64,000 nucleotides of DNA from Pseudorhodoferax sp. Leaf267. Lineage in GTDB: Bacteria > Pseudomonadota > Gammaproteobacteria > Burkholderiales > Burkholderiaceae_C. Positions 41,830-51,115 of this stretch are shown here, in pieces; position 1 is the first letter of the stretch; each line of letters opens with the position of its first letter. The DNA lies in the NCBI RefSeq assembly GCF_001422405.1, contig NZ_LMMV01000001.1, positions 1,359,291 through 1,423,290 on the forward strand. Reading direction: 5' to 3'. The position numbers were made by a program, and so were the translations under genes. The notes under the pieces are model-generated. The model did no database searches, was not told the origin of the DNA, and worked only from the letters and a program-made list of their open reading frames with translations.

Positions 41830-42320
41830 GGATGTCTCCTCATGCGAGGTTAATATTATTGTTGCTGCTTCAATATGCATCTTGAGCCTGCATCGGTATC
41901 TCGACGCGTCACAGAATCGGCAGCTCTATTTGCTCTTACTGTCAATTCACGAAGTATTGGAGAATCCAATGGATACGTCAAGACGGATTTTCTGCTTACT
42001 AGTTAAGATCTTCTTACGCTCTTCTTTACCATCGTCAATCGAGCTGCGTTCGCAGATGCTTCTTACCAAACGCAGATGCGCGGTGATCTGAAGTGACACC
42101 CATGGAATCACCCACAACCAATCCAGGCTTACACAGTTCAGTCTTACATGTAGAAATGGATATACAAACCTTAAGAAGCATTGCCGCCGATATACTTTTC
42201 CCGACAGGGACGAATGCATTGGCGACCTCAAACGGGGATGGTAAAAAACTTGGACCACCTGGAAAAAGTAGTTCATTAATTTTTAAGGAAATCGAACCCG
42301 CGCAGTCAAGCTCTACATAA
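41830..42320. other. AT-richer intergenic region without a recognised gene
   Basis: Base composition drops clearly below that of the neighbouring genes. Short open frames on both strands (for example about 75 codons at 42093-42320) have no recognised domain. CGCAGATGC occurs twice, 20 bases apart (42051 and 42071). The proximal part presumably contains the promoter of the Bug gene at 41829. The rest looks like decayed or foreign sequence. Confidence 0.5.
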
Positions 42321-42449
42321 ACTTGGCAAGCGGGTCGTCGAGACCATTCACTGTTGAGCTATTCAACGGAGAACGCTCTCAAGACATGGCACCGGGCGGA
42401 CGAGAAGGGCTCGGACCTGCCGCGCGGCTACCGTCCCTTTAGGAAAGCT
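42321..42449 (+). pseudogene. C-terminal fragment of an unidentified gene
   Basis: One frame ends with a coding-looking stretch: STENALKTWHRADEKGSD, then LPRGYRPFRKALRNAL and a stop near 42447. Upstream in this frame there is a stop codon and no start, so only a tail remains. The family was not recognised. The stretch beyond it up to 42724 contains no identifiable gene, although the word AAACTTGGAC occurs at 42246 and 42654 and may derive from insertion-sequence ends. Confidence 0.35.
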
Positions 42450-42724
42450 CTGCGCAATGCACTTTGAGATGTGCTGATGCAGTACGTTCAAGCCAACACG
42501 CCGATTCGGCCCGCGGTGCAGCGGCTCTTCGGCCGCTGCAGGCCAGTTTTCCTGCCTTTTGGCCGTTTGCAGGCGCACTCATGCCTGCGCGCCCATCAAA
42601 GTTCTGCGCTGTCGGCGACGATGCAAAAGTGAGCCACCGGGGGTGCGGCAGAAAACTTGGACGGGTTATATGGCGAGCCCAAGGTTGCGCCGGTACGCGA
42701 TGGGGCTACGCCTGGCGCTCACCG

Positions 42725-43050
42725 TCAGCTTGCGTGTCGGATCAGGTCTGCGCCTTTCTCGCCGATCATGACCGCCGGCGCACTGGTGTTGCCGGACGGA
42801 ATCTTTGGCATGATGGACGCGTCGACAACGCGAAGGCCTTCGACCCCGCGCACCCGCAGGGTGGGATCGACCACCGATTGAGGATCCGATCCCATGCGGC
42901 ATGTACCGACGGGGTGCCAGGCTGTGCCACCATGGTTCTTCACATGGTCGAGAAGTTGCTCATCGCTGACCGCCTGTGGCCCTGGCAGGCGCTCTTTCAC
43001 GATCAACGAAGCCATCGGATCCGTCTCAAGAATGCGCCTGAGCATCCCCT
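42725..43050 (-). pseudogene. GMC oxidoreductase C-terminal fragment (second type)
   Basis: About 107 codons of the C-terminus of a choline-dehydrogenase-like GMC protein, with catalytic His in [10 protein letters not shown] and partner Asn in [15 protein letters not shown]. It differs clearly from the GMC family copied elsewhere in the window. All N-terminal FAD-binding sequence is absent: at about 43050 the sequence switches to a different GMC gene on the opposite strand. The fragment is therefore non-functional. Confidence 0.88.
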
Positions 43051-43780
43051 TGATGGAGCATCCGCTCATCCGCCCGACCTGGCGCGTGAAGGGGTCCAGC
43101 TACAGCCCCACCACAAACCCTCTGCGCATGGCAGGCTTCGGTGCCAAGTTCCTGCTGACCGGGCAAGGACCACTGGCTACGATCACGGAGGCCAGGGGCT
43201 TCCTTAGAACCTCGCCCTCGGAACCCGTGCCAGATGTGCACATGCTGTTCTCGGTGGCGGGCGCGGTCAACGACGACGAACGAAAGTTCTACAAAAGCTT
43301 GACGGTCCTGCCGTACCCATCATTCTCGATGGTGCCCGACAAAAGCTATCCTTAAGCCGTGGCACCGTTCGGCTCACCAGCAAGGAGCCGAAGGCGGCGC
43401 CGCTCATCGACTCCAACCTCCTTGCCGAAGATGCCGATGTACAGACCCTCGTAAGGGCTATCAGAATGTTGCGCCGCATCGTCTCTCAGTCCCCTTTGGC
43501 CGGCATGGTGATGGATGAAATCAAGCCAGGGCCACACTCCACGTCCGAGGCCGCGCTGGTGGAGTATGTGAAGGCGCGCACCGGGCTGGCCTACCACGCG
43601 TGGGGCACTTGCCGCATGGGCATCGACAACAATGCGGTGGTGACGCCGGACCTGAAGGTCAAAGGCCTGGAGAATCTGTGGATCGCCGATGCATCGGTGA
43701 TGCCGGAGCTCATCAGCGGCAACATCAATGCAGCCTGCATGATGATCAGCGAGAAGCTGGGGCGGCAGCTTCGAGGCTGA
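43051..43780 (+). pseudogene. Truncated, frameshifted copy of the GMC gene at 23229-24845
   Basis: About 730 bases colinear with 24115-24845 of the intact GMC gene, covering the substrate domain and the C-terminus ([15 protein letters not shown] through GEKLGRQLRG). The N-terminal half is missing. At about 43352 one C of a CCC run has been lost, turning the following codon into TAA after DKSYP; the frame then resumes with SRGTVRL. The catalytic stretch also has Trp for Ser (YHAWGTCRMG). This is a clear pseudogene. Confidence 0.92.
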
Positions 43781-43866
43781 GCGGCATCCGTTATCTTGAA
43801 TCCTGCTTGGCATAGAGGATCTGGTGCAGGCGACTGGAGCACACCGTTTTGGTGTCGGCCCAGAAC

Positions 43867-44417
43867 TGAGGTTGCCCCTGACAACCGGAGGGCGTCTCCC
43901 TATCCTCAAGCGTAGTTGTTGTGCCGCCGGCATTCACCGTGCTTGGTGCCTGGTGTGCAGGCATTCAAGCGGAAATATCCGCTGGCGCTGATCCGCAGCA
44001 CCTGGCACATCGGCGTGATCGGCCATCTCCACTTCATGGAGAAAATCCAGGCGTACCTTGCAGCACGCACTACGCACAGTAAGCCGCGGCTTTTTTCTTC
44101 AATGTCGCGCTCTATCGTCAGCCAGGCGACCTGCGCCTTCAGCCGCGCGCTGACCGTCGGTGTCGTCGCCTGGCCATCGGACGCCATCGCCAACTGGCCT
44201 TCAGCATCGGCACGCACCCAGTTCGTCAGGCCCGACTGGGCATGCCCAGCGTCGCGGCCACGGTCGACGCGGTGCGCCCGGCATTGAACTGTCACACAGC
44301 CTCCTGCTTGAACTCCACCGTCAACATCGCTTTCATTGACCTCTCATTCAATCTACGCCCCCGTCCGTGGATTCTCACGGCTGGGGCAATGAACTCCAGG
44401 ATTCGAGGGCAACCTCA
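43867..44417 (-). mobile_element. Deleted IS3-family element remnant
   Basis: About 550 bases bounded by TGAGGTTGCCC (43867-43877) and its inverse GGGCAACCTCA (44407-44417), which look like the two terminal inverted repeats. On the minus strand, inside, are an orfA start (MKAMLTVEFKQEAV, then an in-frame TGA, then QFNAGRTASTVAATLG), a frameshift into LTNWVRADAEGQLAM, and the beginning of orfB (RYAWIFSMKWRWPITPMCQVLRISASGYFR). The remainder of orfB is deleted. A complete IS3 element would be about 1.2-1.5 kb. It is not mobile by itself. Confidence 0.8.
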
Positions 44418-44434
44418 CTATTGAGACTCCACAA

Positions 44435-46063
44435 CTAGAGCACGCAGGCGAAGCTCGTAGCAAGGGCCCCGTCACCAGTGCCGTTATATCGCGGCCAAGT
44501 CGGATACTCACACAGCGGTCGCGACCGATTCGCCCCTGCGTTTGCATCACGACCGACCAGGCCTGTAGGAGCAGTCCTGCCCTCCACCCAGCCCTCCAGC
44601 GCGGTCAGCGAATCGACCGAAAGGTTGAATGCACCGCTGCCATGGCCGTAGCCTGGTACTTGGTAGTACCTCATGAACGAGTTGACCATGTCCCGGCCCA
44701 TCGCGCCAACCGCCCTAGCGTAGAACTCGTCAGAGGTAGCTGCAGGTATTAGCGGATCGGCCATTCCGTGGATGATGATGAGCTTCCCGCCCTTGCTCGC
44801 AAATGGAGACAGGTTCGGGTTTATGTCCTGGCGGCCGGACAGATACTGCAGTCGTTGCTGTGTGAAGCCATTCGCGGACGGGTTGAAGGTTAGCGAATCG
44901 AACGTCGAGTCCTTGTAGATGTAGTACCTTGCGAACGACTCGCCAATCCACATGGCAAATGCCATGTTGGTTGTCGAAGGCGTCGAAGGCGCAACGGTCC
45001 CCATGGCCGGAGTCATTCCACCGTTGAAGATGTTGTACGCAGGATAGCTTCGCGTCCCGTTGGCCAGTGCAAACGACAGGGACAGGGGCTTCGAGTAGGC
45101 CTGGAATCCCGCAATCTGTGCATCAGAAAGACAGCTATCACCTGCGTCGTTTCCAGCAGGGCAGCGCAGAATGATCGGATCGAACGTGCAGGCTGCGACG
45201 TTGCTCACGACGCCGTCAGTGGCTCCGTCGAGTCCGTCGCAGGCTGCGATGACAGCGTTGGTCAACAGCTGCTGCTTCGCGGGGGTCGACCACGCTCCTG
45301 GCAGTGCCAAAGCTTTCGCTGTCTGCGTGTAGTTCACCAGCATGGCCGTGAGCGACCACGCTGGATAGTAGGCAATGACGCCGTCGTACAAGGCGGGCCA
45401 TCTGTCTGCGACGTACATCGCCTGACGACCGCCTCCCGAGCCACCCGCAGCGTAGGTAAGGGCGGGGCCCTCGCCATAGCGCTTCTTCATGACCGCTACC
45501 GCGGCATCACGCGTCTTGCCAAGGTGGTCGCCCAGCTCGTTTTCCAGCGCCTCGTCGTTTAGGGCGAAGCTGCCCTCCCCCCCCTTATGCCCGCCGTCGC
45601 TACCAAATCCCGCATAGCCTCTGGCCACCGGCGACGCATAGCCGCTCGCGCCGGGAACGTTGTTGCTTCCCTGGATGAGGCTACCATCGTAGCCGCCGCC
45701 GAAGAGGTGCATTGCCTTGCGATTCCAGGTAGACGGCAGCGCGACGCTGAACTCGATGGATGGAGCACTGCGGTCCATCGGCGCAATCCAGCCGGTCACC
45801 CGACAGAACTCCCCCACAGCGGTCGTTCCGCTCCCTGCCGGAGCCACGAGCGTGGCGTTCTCCACAACCGCGCCTCTCGTTGAAAGCGCAATATCCGTGG
45901 CGGGGATAGAGAAGCCCTTCAGGCCCTCGCACGCTTGCGCGGGCGTCAACGAGGGAGCCTGCCCCACATCCGTCTCATCGCTGCCGTCCCCTCCGCAGCC
46001 CGAGATGAGAACGACCGATGCGGCGAGCGCGATGGCCGTGCGGTCGATAACGAGAAAGCGCAT
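44435..46063 (-). CDS. Tannase/feruloyl esterase family lipoprotein, variant active site
   Basis: A 542-residue alpha/beta hydrolase of the tannase/feruloyl esterase family, predicted to cleave esters of phenolic acids outside the cytoplasm. A lipobox (VVLISGC, Cys23) indicates a lipoprotein. The nucleophile is Ser209 in AAGGSGGGRQ. The lid includes the Asp-rich calcium-like segment CDGLDGATDGVVSN. The acid is likely the Asp in HGMADPLI and the His is in PGYGHGSG. Unlike most family members, the residues next to Ser and His are Gly, so the usual disulfide of the CS-D-HC motif cannot form. It lies 284 bases downstream of a second tannase gene on the same strand. Confidence 0.9.
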   Translation of the reverse strand: MRFLVIDRTAIALAASVVLISGCGGDGSDETDVGQAPSLTPAQACEGLKGFSIPATDIALSTRGAVVENATLVAPAGSGTTAVGEFCRVTGWIAPMDRSAPSIEFSVALPSTWNRKAMHLFGGGYDGSLIQGSNNVPGASGYASPVARGYAGFGSDGGHKGGEGSFALNDEALENELGDHLGKTRDAAVAVMKKRYGEGPALTYAAGGSGGGRQAMYVADRWPALYDGVIAYYPAWSLTAMLVNYTQTAKALALPGAWSTPAKQQLLTNAVIAACDGLDGATDGVVSNVAACTFDPIILRCPAGNDAGDSCLSDAQIAGFQAYSKPLSLSFALANGTRSYPAYNIFNGGMTPAMGTVAPSTPSTTNMAFAMWIGESFARYYIYKDSTFDSLTFNPSANGFTQQRLQYLSGRQDINPNLSPFASKGGKLIIIHGMADPLIPAATSDEFYARAVGAMGRDMVNSFMRYYQVPGYGHGSGAFNLSVDSLTALEGWVEGRTAPTGLVGRDANAGANRSRPLCEYPTWPRYNGTGDGALATSFACVL

Positions 46064-46347
46064 TCAATGTCTCCGATAAAGTTGCTTTTGCCCAGCAACG
46101 ATAGGAGAACGACCGACGTTCGGCAGCCACCTTGGCAGTTGACAGGAAAACCCTTAACGAAGACGCACGCGGTGTTGCGAGTCACGGTCAACCGAAGCCT
46201 GTGAGGCTCCAGCTACATCAGAGTTTGACGGGCAGAGCCAGCGAAGCAGAAACGCGGGGGCTGCATGGACTGTGGACCCCGTCCTCGCAATCGCCGCCGG
46301 CCTTCTCATGGCGAGGCCAGTTGCACGGCAACGGCCTCGCCGCGCGG
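46064..46347 (-). other. Gap between the two tannase-family genes
   Basis: This 284-base stretch has no recognised gene. A CGGGG/CCCCG pair near 46256-46282, after the upstream tannase stop, could form a weak terminator. The promoter of the downstream tannase gene (start 46063) may lie in the part nearest to it, which includes an AT-richer patch around 46075-46165. Confidence 0.4.
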
Positions 46348-48036
46348 CTATTGACAGATGAAACTGTCGGCGCTCTCGAGGTCAACTGAGCCGGCCTTCC
46401 ACACCGCCTTTGTGGGGTACGGGCACAGAGGGCGACTACGCGTGGCAGACCACGAGGTCGGCAACTCGTTGTTGCCTGGGGACACGGTGGCTCGGATGTT
46501 GTCCGGGGCCACTCCCTGCTCGACCCATCTGACAAGCGCAGAGAAGGCATCGAATCGGTCGGTCGATGGACCCGACCCGCAGTGGGCCATTCCAGGGACC
46601 ACGAACAGCCGAGCGTACGCGGCAGCGTTGCTGTCGTTCGATTGGAGCCTGGAGTACCAGTTGATCGTGTCGTTGACCGAGAAGATGCCATCTGCGGCGC
46701 CATGGTAGACCAGCAACTTCGACTTGGCCTTCAACGTCGACAGCGTCGTCATCCCCGGCGGCAACATGAAATCCATCGAGGAGACGCGATAGGTCGCGTC
46801 GGTCCCGTAGATGAACTCGAAGCTGCGATCCATGTCGTACGCGCGCCAGTACGCATCTGCCGTCGAATCCAGCGCGTTCACGCCAGGCGTTGGTGGGACC
46901 GAGAAGACGGTTGACATCGCCACAGGGCTGAGCATCACATTCAGGGAGGTCTTCCATCCGACCCAGTCGTTCGAGGAGATGCCCGGGTCCCAGGGCCAAT
47001 CGGAGTACAGCGGGGTGCCGGTCGATGTCTTCGCACCTGCCATGATGTTCTTCAGCGCGGTGACCTGGCTTGCGCTCAAGCACTGTCCCGACTGCACTTG
47101 GCCTGCAGCGCACTGAGGCACGTCGGCGGCGATGTCAAAACGTGTCTTGCAGGCGGCCAGGTCGTTCACGATGCCATCTGAAGCACCATCGAGCGCGTCG
47201 CACTTCGCGAGGATTCGAGAGCTCACCAGCGCGAGATCGGCTGGGCTGAACGCCTTGGTCACATCGTTGTTGACCGTTGCCAGTTGCTTGTTGTCGAACA
47301 TCGCTGCAACCCCGGACTTCGGCAGGTTGAAGCCTGGGTCTCCAGCGAGAACACCGTCAAAGACGTCGGCGAGACGCGCGGCGGCCTGCATGCCTGTCTG
47401 CCCGCCTTTCGAGCACCCCACGTAGTAGGAGGTGCGCGGCGTGTTCCCGTAGTATTTCTGGACAAACTGCTTCGCAAGGGGCGCCCAGGTGCCGATGGCG
47501 TTGTACCCATAGTCAAGTCTCGCTTGGGGGTCTAGTCCGAACGACCCATCGAGGCCGGCCGCGGGTCCACTACCTCGGTGGCCACCGTCGCTGCTCGCAA
47601 GCGCGTAGCCGAGCTTCAGAGGATTGGTCTGCCCACCCATGCCGGTGTTGGCCATGCCTTCGGGCCCCGTCAATGAACCCGACAGTCCGCTGTCTCCACC
47701 GTAAATCCAGCTCCCGTTCCAGTTCTCGTTGGGCAGCCGAAGGCCGAAGCCAATGGCATAGGACTTCCCGTCGATGCCAGTCCTCGGATTCAGCCGTCCC
47801 GTCACATAGCAATGCGCAGGGTAGCCAACGCCTCCCATGCCCTCCTTGGCGGCAACTTCTACAGCTGCGTCGACGATGACCCCTGGCAGGTTCACGTTCG
47901 CCGACGTCACCTCCGCACACGACATGCGCACGGCCGCCGGCAAAGGCGGCGCCTCATCGTCGGAACCATCGCCGCCACACGCGGCCAAGCCGCCTGCCGC
48001 AGTCAGCGCAAGCATCAACTTCTTCAGTCTTTCCAC
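46348..48036 (-). CDS. Tannase/feruloyl esterase family lipoprotein
   Basis: A 562-residue alpha/beta hydrolase of the tannase/feruloyl esterase family. The GTG at 48036 is the start because GGAGACAAC precedes it and a compact lipoprotein signal (LALTAAGGLAAC, Cys20) follows. The nucleophile Ser209 sits in GCSKGGQTG, and the His is in GMAHCGSG, so the CS-D-HC disulfide arrangement is complete. The Asp is probably in HGAADGIFS, and a CDALDGASDGIVND loop fits the calcium site. It would release ferulic or related acids from esters at the cell surface or in the periplasm. It is divergent from the Bug-fcs-vanAB operon at 48330. Confidence 0.93.
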   Translation of the reverse strand: MERLKKLMLALTAAGGLAACGGDGSDDEAPPLPAAVRMSCAEVTSANVNLPGVIVDAAVEVAAKEGMGGVGYPAHCYVTGRLNPRTGIDGKSYAIGFGLRLPNENWNGSWIYGGDSGLSGSLTGPEGMANTGMGGQTNPLKLGYALASSDGGHRGSGPAAGLDGSFGLDPQARLDYGYNAIGTWAPLAKQFVQKYYGNTPRTSYYVGCSKGGQTGMQAAARLADVFDGVLAGDPGFNLPKSGVAAMFDNKQLATVNNDVTKAFSPADLALVSSRILAKCDALDGASDGIVNDLAACKTRFDIAADVPQCAAGQVQSGQCLSASQVTALKNIMAGAKTSTGTPLYSDWPWDPGISSNDWVGWKTSLNVMLSPVAMSTVFSVPPTPGVNALDSTADAYWRAYDMDRSFEFIYGTDATYRVSSMDFMLPPGMTTLSTLKAKSKLLVYHGAADGIFSVNDTINWYSRLQSNDSNAAAYARLFVVPGMAHCGSGPSTDRFDAFSALVRWVEQGVAPDNIRATVSPGNNELPTSWSATRSRPLCPYPTKAVWKAGSVDLESADSFICQ

Positions 48037-48329
48037 GTTGTCTCCAATAAATACTCGTCGGAACCATTTCCAACGTGACGCGAAGCTATTGGCCTGATGC
48101 CGAACCGGCAACACGCTGCGGAACAGTCGCGGTATCTGCGCGGGCGATAGCTGGTGAGAGCTGGCGAGAGCGATGAGGTCGTGGGCCGGACGGCGGTCGC
48201 TCGAAGTCCGCGACACGGCCCCGAAGCGCCAGCACTATCGTAGCCAGAGATACCAGGACTGCACCTGAATCGCTGGAAACGAGAGGCATGAATTTCTATG
48301 CTGACGCCTCAAACATCAAGGAGGCAAGA

Positions 48330-49334
48330 ATGGTTCGATCACGGTCGCAATGGTCGCGACGCGACTTCGCGTTTGCAGCAGCATCTACTCTCACCGGGCC
48401 GCTCGCAGTAGGAACGTCCTGGGCACAGGCATCCGGCCAGCCGGTTCGCATCATCGTCGGCTTTCCGCCAGGTGGCTCATCCGACGTCGTCGCGCGTCAA
48501 CTGGCCGAGGCACTGCGGCCGCGGCTGAACCGGGTCATCCTCGTGGAGAACAAAGCGGGTGCCGCAGGTCGCATTGCTCCCGAATTCGTGAAGTCAGCGC
48601 CCGCAGACGGCAGCGTCATTCTGCTAGCGCCGAACCCGCTGATTACCCAGTACCCATCGGTCTACAAGAAGCTGACCTACGACCCGGTACGCGACCTCAC
48701 GCCGCTGGCCAAGGTCGCAAGCTACCCGCTCTTCATCAGCGTGGGTCCGGCGGTCCCCGACAGTGTCAAGACGGTTCGCCAATACCTGGACTGGGCCAAT
48801 TCGGGACCGAAGAATGGCTTCTTTGCATCGCCGGCAACGGGCTCGACCCCGCACTTCGTGGGCGTGATGCTTGGGCGCGCTGCGAACAGCGAGTTCACCC
48901 ATGTCCCGTACAAGGGTGATGCGCCTGCAATCCAAGACCTGCTTGGTGGCCAGGTGCCGATGAGCATCAACGTGCCTGCGGCGCAGCTCCCGCACATCGC
49001 CAGCGGAAAGCTTCGCGTGCTCGCAACCACGGGCGCGCAGCGCTCGCCGGACCTCCCAGGAACACCGACGATTGCCGAACAAGGCTTCGACGCTCTGCAG
49101 ACCCATGACTGGTTCGGTCTGTTCATCCCGGCCGCGACACCGACGGCACAAGCGCAGCAGCTTCAGGCTGCCATCCGCGAAGCGCTGGAGGAGCCGGGAT
49201 TGCGCGAGGGCTTCCGCAAGCTCGGCGTGCAGCCTGCCTTCGTGAAAGGCGACGATTTCGCGCGGCAGATCCGGGAAGAGACCGTGTCCTTCGCGGCCTT
49301 GGTCAAGAGCGTCGGCTTCGTCCCCGAGGAGTGA
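48330..49334 (+). CDS. Bug-family TTT substrate-binding protein
   Basis: A receptor of 334 residues. The leader MVRSRSQWSRRDFAFAAAS contains a twin-arginine motif (SRRDFAF), suggesting Tat export. The ATG at 48330 follows AAGGAGG. The ligand loop is GFPPGGSSDVVAR and the next VENKAGAAG. It is most like the Bug protein of 54716-55684 (GFPPGTAPDTVAR). Its stop codon almost touches the start of the feruloyl-CoA synthase-like gene, so it is the first gene of an operon with fcs, vanA and vanB. It may therefore bind a phenolic acid released by the divergent esterase. The ligand is inferred. Confidence 0.94.
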   Translation: MVRSRSQWSRRDFAFAAASTLTGPLAVGTSWAQASGQPVRIIVGFPPGGSSDVVARQLAEALRPRLNRVILVENKAGAAGRIAPEFVKSAPADGSVILLAPNPLITQYPSVYKKLTYDPVRDLTPLAKVASYPLFISVGPAVPDSVKTVRQYLDWANSGPKNGFFASPATGSTPHFVGVMLGRAANSEFTHVPYKGDAPAIQDLLGGQVPMSINVPAAQLPHIASGKLRVLATTGAQRSPDLPGTPTIAEQGFDALQTHDWFGLFIPAATPTAQAQQLQAAIREALEEPGLREGFRKLGVQPAFVKGDDFARQIREETVSFAALVKSVGFVPEE

Positions 49335-49336
49335 GG

Positions 49337-51115
49337 ATGTTTGCAGTGGCCCAGCACCTTCGCCTCGCAGAGGCCCGCGTGACGATTCAGCGCCGAGCGG
49401 ACGGGACGCAAATCCTGCGCTCACCGACCACGCTCGTAGACCACAACGAGCTCGTCAGCGACTGGCTTCGCTACTGGAGTACGCACGCGCCGGACAGAAC
49501 AGTGTTCGCTGAGCGGCAGCAAGGCGAATGGGTGCACCTCAGCTACGCAAAGGCTTGGGAGCAGGTCTTGCGGCTTGGGGAGGGGCTGCTGCTGCTGGGG
49601 CTCGGCCCTCAGAAGCCACTGATGATTCTTTCCGAGAACAGCATTGAGCATGCCCTGCTGGCTCTGGCGGCGATGCACGTCGGCGTGCCGGTCGCCCCAG
49701 TATCGCCCGCCTACTCGCTGTTGAGCGGCGACCACGAGAAGCTGCGCGCCGTGGCAGCGCTGCTGCAGCCCGGTGCGGTCTTCGCAAGCGACCCAGTGCG
49801 CTATGGGAAGGCACTGCACGCGCTCGGCCGCGACAGCGTCTCGTTCGAACAGCTGCTTCGCCACGAGCCCAGCGAGGCCGTCTACCACGCGCACGCGCTC
49901 ACGTCGCCGAACACCGTCGCGAAGGTCATGTTCACGTCCGGCTCGACGGGAACGCCGAAGGGCGTGATGAACACGCAGCGGATGATGACCGCGAACCAGC
50001 GGCAGAGCCTTCACGTTTGGCCATTCCTCGGCGACGAGCCACCTGTGGTGGTCGACTGGCTGCCGTGGAACCACACCTTCGGCGGCAACTACAACTTCAA
50101 CCTGGTCCTGAGCAATGGCGGGACTATGTACATCGATGGCGGCAAGCCAGTGCCTGCGCTGTTTTCCGAAAGCCTGCGCAACTTGCGCGAAGTCTTGCCC
50201 ACCATCTACTTCAACGTGCCCAAGGGCTTCGACCTGCTGCTCCCGCATCTGGAGGAAGACGCAGAGTTCCGCAAGGGCTTCTTCTCCCGTTGCAAGTTCA
50301 TCTTCTACGCGGGCGCCGCGCTCGCGCAGAACACGTGGGACCGCATCCAACGCCTGGCGCGCAAAGAGACTGGTGCGAACGTGATGTTGGTGTCGGCATG
50401 GGGCTCTACCGAGACCGCACCACTCTGCGCGGCGGTGCACTTCCAGATTGACCAGGCCGGCGTTGTCGGGCTGCCTGTCCCCGGGTGCGACATCAAGCTG
50501 GTGCCGACGGCCGGCAAGCTTGAGGCACGCGTGCGCGGTCCCAACATCACGCCGGGCTACTACAACAGCCCAGAGCTGACCAAGGCCGCGTTCGACGAAG
50601 AAGGCTTCTACCGCATTGGTGACGCCCTCAAGATGCTCGACCCGGACGAGCCAGAGAAGGGCCTGGTGTTCGACGGCCGCGTCGCGGAAGACTTCAAGCT
50701 GCGCACGGGTACCTGGGTGCACGTGGGTGCACTTCGGGTGCAGCTCATCGCAGCCTGTGACCCGCTAGTTCAGGACGCCGTCTTGACAGGACACGACCGC
50801 GACGAGATTGGCGCGCTGCTCTTTCTGCACCCCTCTGCGGCTTCCATAGCTCCCGCTGTGCTGCGCGAGCGCCTCGGTGAAGGCCTGGCCCGAATGAACG
50901 CAGCCGCGGGGAGCTCGACCCGTGTGATGCGAGCGCTCGTCCAGGTCAACCCGCCCCGCGCAGACGCCGGCGAAATCACCGACAAGGGATATCTGAATCA
51001 GCGCCAGGTCCTGGCGCTTCGCAACGACGAGGTCGTCCGGCTACACGCCGAGGTATTCGACCCCGCCGTCATCCTTCCCCACAAGGAAACCACGACACCC
51101 GCTTTCTCCCCATGA
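49337..51115 (+). CDS. fcs: Feruloyl-CoA synthase-like acyl-CoA ligase
   Basis: A 592-residue adenylate-forming enzyme expected to make the CoA thioester of ferulate or a related aromatic acid. The AMP-binding P-loop TSGSTGTPKG is at residues 201-210. WLPWNHTFGGNYN, TIYFNVPKGF, FFYAGAALAQ-type and KLEARVRGPNITPGYY segments are typical of feruloyl-CoA synthases, and EITDKGYLNQRQVL carries the C-terminal catalytic Lys region. ATG 49337 has GAGGA upstream; a GTG at 49331 overlapping the Bug stop is an alternative. It overlaps vanA by four bases. Specificity for ferulate rather than another cinnamate is not proven. Confidence 0.85.
   Translation: MFAVAQHLRLAEARVTIQRRADGTQILRSPTTLVDHNELVSDWLRYWSTHAPDRTVFAERQQGEWVHLSYAKAWEQVLRLGEGLLLLGLGPQKPLMILSENSIEHALLALAAMHVGVPVAPVSPAYSLLSGDHEKLRAVAALLQPGAVFASDPVRYGKALHALGRDSVSFEQLLRHEPSEAVYHAHALTSPNTVAKVMFTSGSTGTPKGVMNTQRMMTANQRQSLHVWPFLGDEPPVVVDWLPWNHTFGGNYNFNLVLSNGGTMYIDGGKPVPALFSESLRNLREVLPTIYFNVPKGFDLLLPHLEEDAEFRKGFFSRCKFIFYAGAALAQNTWDRIQRLARKETGANVMLVSAWGSTETAPLCAAVHFQIDQAGVVGLPVPGCDIKLVPTAGKLEARVRGPNITPGYYNSPELTKAAFDEEGFYRIGDALKMLDPDEPEKGLVFDGRVAEDFKLRTGTWVHVGALRVQLIAACDPLVQDAVLTGHDRDEIGALLFLHPSAASIAPAVLRERLGEGLARMNAAAGSSTRVMRALVQVNPPRADAGEITDKGYLNQRQVLALRNDEVVRLHAEVFDPAVILPHKETTTPAFSP

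Noticed and set aside
42464-43207. Open frame of 247 codons on the plus strand
   Set aside because: Most of it is antisense to the GMC fragment at 42725-43050, and the remainder shows no domain.
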